13,307 nt of DNA, from positions 1-13,307 of the forward strand of contig CAYLWN010000025.1 in the NCBI GenBank assembly GCA_964387625.1, read 5' to 3'. The notes beneath the pieces are model-generated. The model was not told the DNA's origin. It saw only the letters and a program-made list of their open reading frames with translations, and did no database searches. A program made the translations under genes and the position numbers. The stretch comes from CAYLWN01 sp964387625 (GTDB taxonomy: Bacteria; Patescibacteriota; Microgenomatia; UBA10105). This document shows positions 10,894-13,307 of this stretch, one piece after another. Numbering within the stretch: the stretch's first letter is position 1; each line of letters begins with the position of its first letter.

Positions 10894-12492
10894 TTAACCG
10901 CCTTTTGAAAGACTATCGAGGAATTCTTTATTGTTTTTAGTTTTATTCAATTTATCAATGATTGCCATTGTCTGTTCTGCTTCATCATGAAGAAGGGCTA
11001 ACATATTCCGCAAAGTCACTACTTGTTTTAATTTTTTCTCATCAAGCAAAAGTTGTTCCTGGCGGGTACCTGATTTTTGCACATCAATTGCCGGAAACAC
11101 TCTTCTTTCAGCCAAAGCCCGGCTTAAGTGAAGTTCCATATTACCGGTACCTTTAAATTCTTCGTAAATCAAATCATCCATTCTAGATCCGGTTTCAACC
11201 AATGCTGTACCAATAATTGTTAATGATCCTCCGCCTTCACATTTACGGGCTGCGCCCAAGAATTTCTTAGCCGGATATAAAGCTGCGGGATCAAATCCAC
11301 CTGACAATGTTCTGCCTGAAGAATTCACGGTTAAATTATAAGCCCGTGCAAGACGAGTCACAGAATCAAGCAAAATGATTACGTCTTTACCCAATTCAAC
11401 TTGTCTTTTGGCTCTATCTAATGCAATTTCTGCCACTTTAGTTTGCTGTTGAGGAGACTCATCAAAATGTGATGCAATGACTTCGCCTTTGATTGACCGG
11501 GATAAATCAGTTACCTCTTCAGGTCGTTCTCCGATTAAAGCCGCCATCAAATGCGCCTTAGGATAATTGGTAGTTATACCATTGGCAATTTCTTTTAAAA
11601 CTGTTGTTTTACCGGCTTTGGGAGGAGAAACGATCATCCCCCGTTGTCCAAAACCGATAGGTGCCAGTAAATCTATGATCCTAGTTGATAAAGGTAATTT
11701 TTCAGTTTCTAACCTGATCATTTCTTTAGGATAAATCGGCACCAGATCATCGTATCGGGGTCTGGGGATGACCATTTTTTCAACCTCTACTTCATTGACT
11801 TTGACCACTTTCAAAAGTCCGTAATATCTTTCATTTTCTTTGGGTTCCCGGGCCATACCTGCTACTTCATCGCCACCCCGTAATGAAAATTTGCGGATTT
11901 GTGATTGGGAAATATAAATATCTTTGTCACTGGGAATAAATTTTGGCCGTAAAAATCCATGACCTTCCGGCATGATCTCCAAAAATCCTTTAACTTCCAA
12001 AGTTGGTACATCATTGTCAGGCATTTGACCATTATTATAGTTATCTCTGTTTCTATAAGGACGGTAAGTTGAGTAACCGCTATTATTATATGGATTGTTA
12101 TTATAAGGAGTCGTATTATATTGATTGTTATATACAGGTTGGTTAAATCCTTGGTTGTAACCGGTTGCAGGCATATTTGGTCGCATTATCTGCCGTCTGA
12201 TATAGGGCCTGGCTGATATCACAGGTGGAGTTTTAGTTGTCATAATTCTTTCAACTGTAGGTTTATCTGTAATTTCCGGCACCACAGGTTTAGGAGATAA
12301 ACCTGCCTGCCTGACTGCGTAGGCAGGCGCAGGCAGGACCGGCTCTTTCGTAGGCGCAGATATTTCTTCCGGCTTTTTGGGCGCGCCAATTAAATCCTCT
12401 ACTGATAATGGTGCAGCTGAAGATGCAGTTTTAGTGACTTTTGGAATGTCTGTTGTCACAGGAATTTTTTTCACTGATCGGGTGATTGCCAT
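10894..12492 (-). CDS. rho: Transcription termination factor Rho
   Basis: This 532-residue hexameric RNA helicase ends untranslated transcripts. Residues 163-240 hold the OB-type RNA-binding domain (LEVKGFLEIMPEGHGFLR, then DIYISQSQIRKFSLRGGD). The RecA-type ATPase follows with Walker A SPPKAGKTT (289-297), GERPEEVTD (321-329), Walker B VIILLD (371-376), the Q-loop region (about 401-423) and LSRALAERRVFPAID (456-470). E. coli Rho has 419 residues; the excess is an N-terminal extension that replaces the usual helical Rho_N domain. It is Pro/Ala/Lys-rich to about 100, then Asn/Tyr/Gln-rich (103-155) like a prion-type disordered segment. Residues 54-65 (PAPAYAVRQAGL) are translated from a 36-bp palindrome. 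A strong promoter lies at 12640-12612, giving a leader of about 110 bases without a Shine-Dalgarno. Confidence 0.96.
   Translation of the reverse strand: MAITRSVKKIPVTTDIPKVTKTASSAAPLSVEDLIGAPKKPEEISAPTKEPVLPAPAYAVRQAGLSPKPVVPEITDKPTVERIMTTKTPPVISARPYIRRQIMRPNMPATGYNQGFNQPVYNNQYNTTPYNNNPYNNSGYSTYRPYRNRDNYNNGQMPDNDVPTLEVKGFLEIMPEGHGFLRPKFIPSDKDIYISQSQIRKFSLRGGDEVAGMAREPKENERYYGLLKVVKVNEVEVEKMVIPRPRYDDLVPIYPKEMIRLETEKLPLSTRIIDLLAPIGFGQRGMIVSPPKAGKTTVLKEIANGITTNYPKAHLMAALIGERPEEVTDLSRSIKGEVIASHFDESPQQQTKVAEIALDRAKRQVELGKDVIILLDSVTRLARAYNLTVNSSGRTLSGGFDPAALYPAKKFLGAARKCEGGGSLTIIGTALVETGSRMDDLIYEEFKGTGNMELHLSRALAERRVFPAIDVQKSGTRQEQLLLDEKKLKQVVTLRNMLALLHDEAEQTMAIIDKLNKTKNNKEFLDSLSKGG
12302..12337 (-). 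repeat. 36-bp mini-palindrome translated in rho
   Basis: An imperfect palindrome with CCTGCCTGCC/GCGCAGGCAGG arms adds exactly 12 codons (PAPAYAVRQAGL). Its 20-base core 12309-12328 is the exact reverse complement of 3289-3308 inside repeat copy b, where the insertion is also 36 bp. Confidence 0.82.
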
Positions 12493-12611
12493 AAAATATT
12501 AAATATATAATTGTTTGAGGCTAAAATTCTTCACATTTGCCAAGATTAAAAATCCTTTATTATGTTTGTAAACTTGGGTAAAAGTACTCCGAAGGAATTC
12601 AAGATACGTAT

Positions 12612-12640
12612 ATTACATCATGGCGGTTTGTTTTTGTCAA
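12612..12640 (-). promoter_or_regulatory. Putative sigma-70 promoter of rho
   Basis: On the minus strand TTGACA (12640-12635), a 17-base spacer ending in TGA, then TGTAAT (12617-12612), i.e. near-consensus with an extended -10. The long leader leaves room for the self-attenuation known for rho genes, but no specific structure is evident. Confidence 0.7.
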
Positions 12641-12653
12641 TAGTTGAAATAAC

Positions 12654-12688
12654 AGCGTTTAGAAGTTAGGATTTAGCGTTTAGGACAT
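12654..12688. repeat. 7-bp tandem array upstream of the rho promoter
   Basis: AGCGTTT, AGAAGTT, AGGATTT, AGCGTTT, AGGACAT: five 7-bp units beginning 14 bases beyond the -35 of rho. Confidence 0.65.
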
Positions 12689-12715
12689 TATGAGTTTAAA
12701 TAAATTAATAACGTC

Positions 12716-12916
12716 ATTGAGGTGTTTTGCACAATTTTTCTTCATTCTGATAAAAAAAGCGAGCAATGTGAAATTTGCGCTGGTCTCACTTGAGGAGGGC
12801 CGATAACTTTATTTAACAGCGTAATGCTCCATCCCGACGAATTGAGATCCAAGTAAATTTTACATGCGAGCTTTTATTAATAAATTTTTCTACTTTCTTG
12901 GGGTTTGCCAAGAAAG
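12716..12916 (+). repeat. Large palindromic element, copy e (degraded or hybrid)
   Basis: The left arm ATTGAGGTGTTTTGC (12716-12730) and ACAATTTTTCTT after it match the family, and the end hairpin CTTTCTTGG (12893-12901) with CCAAGAAAG (12908-12916) is present. The matching right arm (GCAAAACCC..) is missing. The interior is unlike copies b-d: AAAGCGAGCAATGTGAAATT near 12757 can partly pair with AAATTTTACATGCGAGCTTT near 12855. The element ends 63 bases after the DUF4349 gene stop and, with the 7-bp array and the rho promoter, fills the 486-base gap upstream of rho. Confidence 0.6.
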
Positions 12917-12978
12917 AACAAATAAAACATTCAGTGAAAGTAATAGGATAAATATGAAATTATTTGAAGATTAAACCT

Positions 12979-13307
12979 TTAAACAGATTTTTTAAACAGC
13001 TTTCTGTAAGCAAATCTCACAATAAAAAATAAAGGTACTACAACAACTCCGTACACCACTATCCAAATCAGCGCTGTTGCTAACGATCTTAAGTTGCTAA
13101 CCAGTGATCTGACAGCGAGTTTAAATATTACACTCGGACGGAAAGTTTCATTTGGCGCATAAGGCAAAGCAATTTCATCAGTTGATAAATAAATCGTAAT
13201 TTTTGCCAGCTCTGCATTTTTAGATAAATAATCCTGTTGACCTTTTAGACTATCAATTTGTGATTGATAATTGATAATTTGTTGCGTCAAATTAGTAATA
13301 TCGGAAA
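12979..13307 (-). CDS. DUF4349-type membrane protein (5' end outside window)
   Basis: The open frame enters from the right edge and ends at 12979, giving about 109 visible C-terminal residues; an internal TTG at 13290 is unlikely to be the start. An Asn/Gln-rich helix (NLTQQIINYQSQIDSLKGQQ) reads as the end of a coiled coil. ITIYLSTDEI follows, then a hydrophobic segment (ALIWIVVYGVVVVPLFFIV) and a basic tail (RFAYRKLFKKSV). This coiled coil, 'I.I.L' strand and C-terminal helix are the usual end of DUF4349 proteins, which are membrane-anchored with a large extracytoplasmic part and no known function. The basic tail places the C-terminus in the cytoplasm. Assignment rests on the C-terminal pattern only. 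Confidence 0.7.
   Translation of the reverse strand, partial: SDITNLTQQIINYQSQIDSLKGQQDYLSKNAELAKITIYLSTDEIALPYAPNETFRPSVIFKLAVRSLVSNLRSLATALIWIVVYGVVVVPLFFIVRFAYRKLFKKSV

Noticed and set aside
10962..11156. 64-codon plus-strand frame inside rho
   Set aside because: Antisense shadow of the conserved ATPase domain.
1099..12916. CRISPR array
   Set aside because: The repeats are not regularly spaced by unique spacers, units are 7-9 bp or dispersed palindromes, and no cas gene is present.

Overview
The window looks like a piece of a small-genome Candidate Phyla Radiation (Patescibacteria) bacterium, most likely near the Microgenomates. The reasons are AT-rich DNA, compact genes all on the minus strand, almost no Shine-Dalgarno sites, a CPR-style two-zinc-ribbon protein, a split ComEC, and the short palindromes seen in CPR proteins as SFAKASEG, FDSAQD and PAYAVRQAG inserts. 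The lineage is inferred from these traits; there is no rRNA here to confirm it.

Layout in the direction of transcription (right to left): the 3' end of a DUF4349-type membrane protein (13307-12979); rho (12492-10894); a membrane-anchored LysM/M23 peptidase (10743-9661); two tRNA-Ala genes (CGC, then GGC); a small double zinc-ribbon protein (8788-8510); leuS (8149-5243); comEA (4988-4374); the comEC channel domain (4251-3451); a separate ComEC-type metallo-beta-lactamase domain (2996-2100); about 1.6 kb without a convincing gene; and the 5' part of a helix-turn-helix protein of transposase type (509-1). The comEA/comEC/MBL group should form a DNA-uptake module. M23 and DUF4349 belong to the envelope, and rho, leuS and the tRNAs are housekeeping.

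The most unusual content is repetitive DNA. (1) A modular, multi-stem palindromic element of about 160-260 bp occurs at 1141-1382, 1870-2013, 3171-3430, 5004-5189 and 9456-9618, with a degraded or hybrid copy at 12716-12916. Arms of different copies carry compensatory base changes. Four of the copies, plus the degraded one, lie just downstream of a stop codon in one fixed orientation. On the minus strand the first part of the element reads like an intrinsic terminator. (2) GC-rich mini-palindromes have inserted into loops and arms of these elements, into each other, next to a tRNA, and in frame inside rho and leuS. (3) Tandem arrays of 7-, 8- or 9-bp units sit in most intergenic gaps, and 3 x 7 = 21-bp versions are translated inside leuS. 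leuS carries about six repeat-derived insertions and is about 100 residues longer than usual.

Clear sigma-70-like promoters lie upstream of leuS and rho, with weaker ones before the HTH gene, the tRNA pair and the zinc-ribbon gene.
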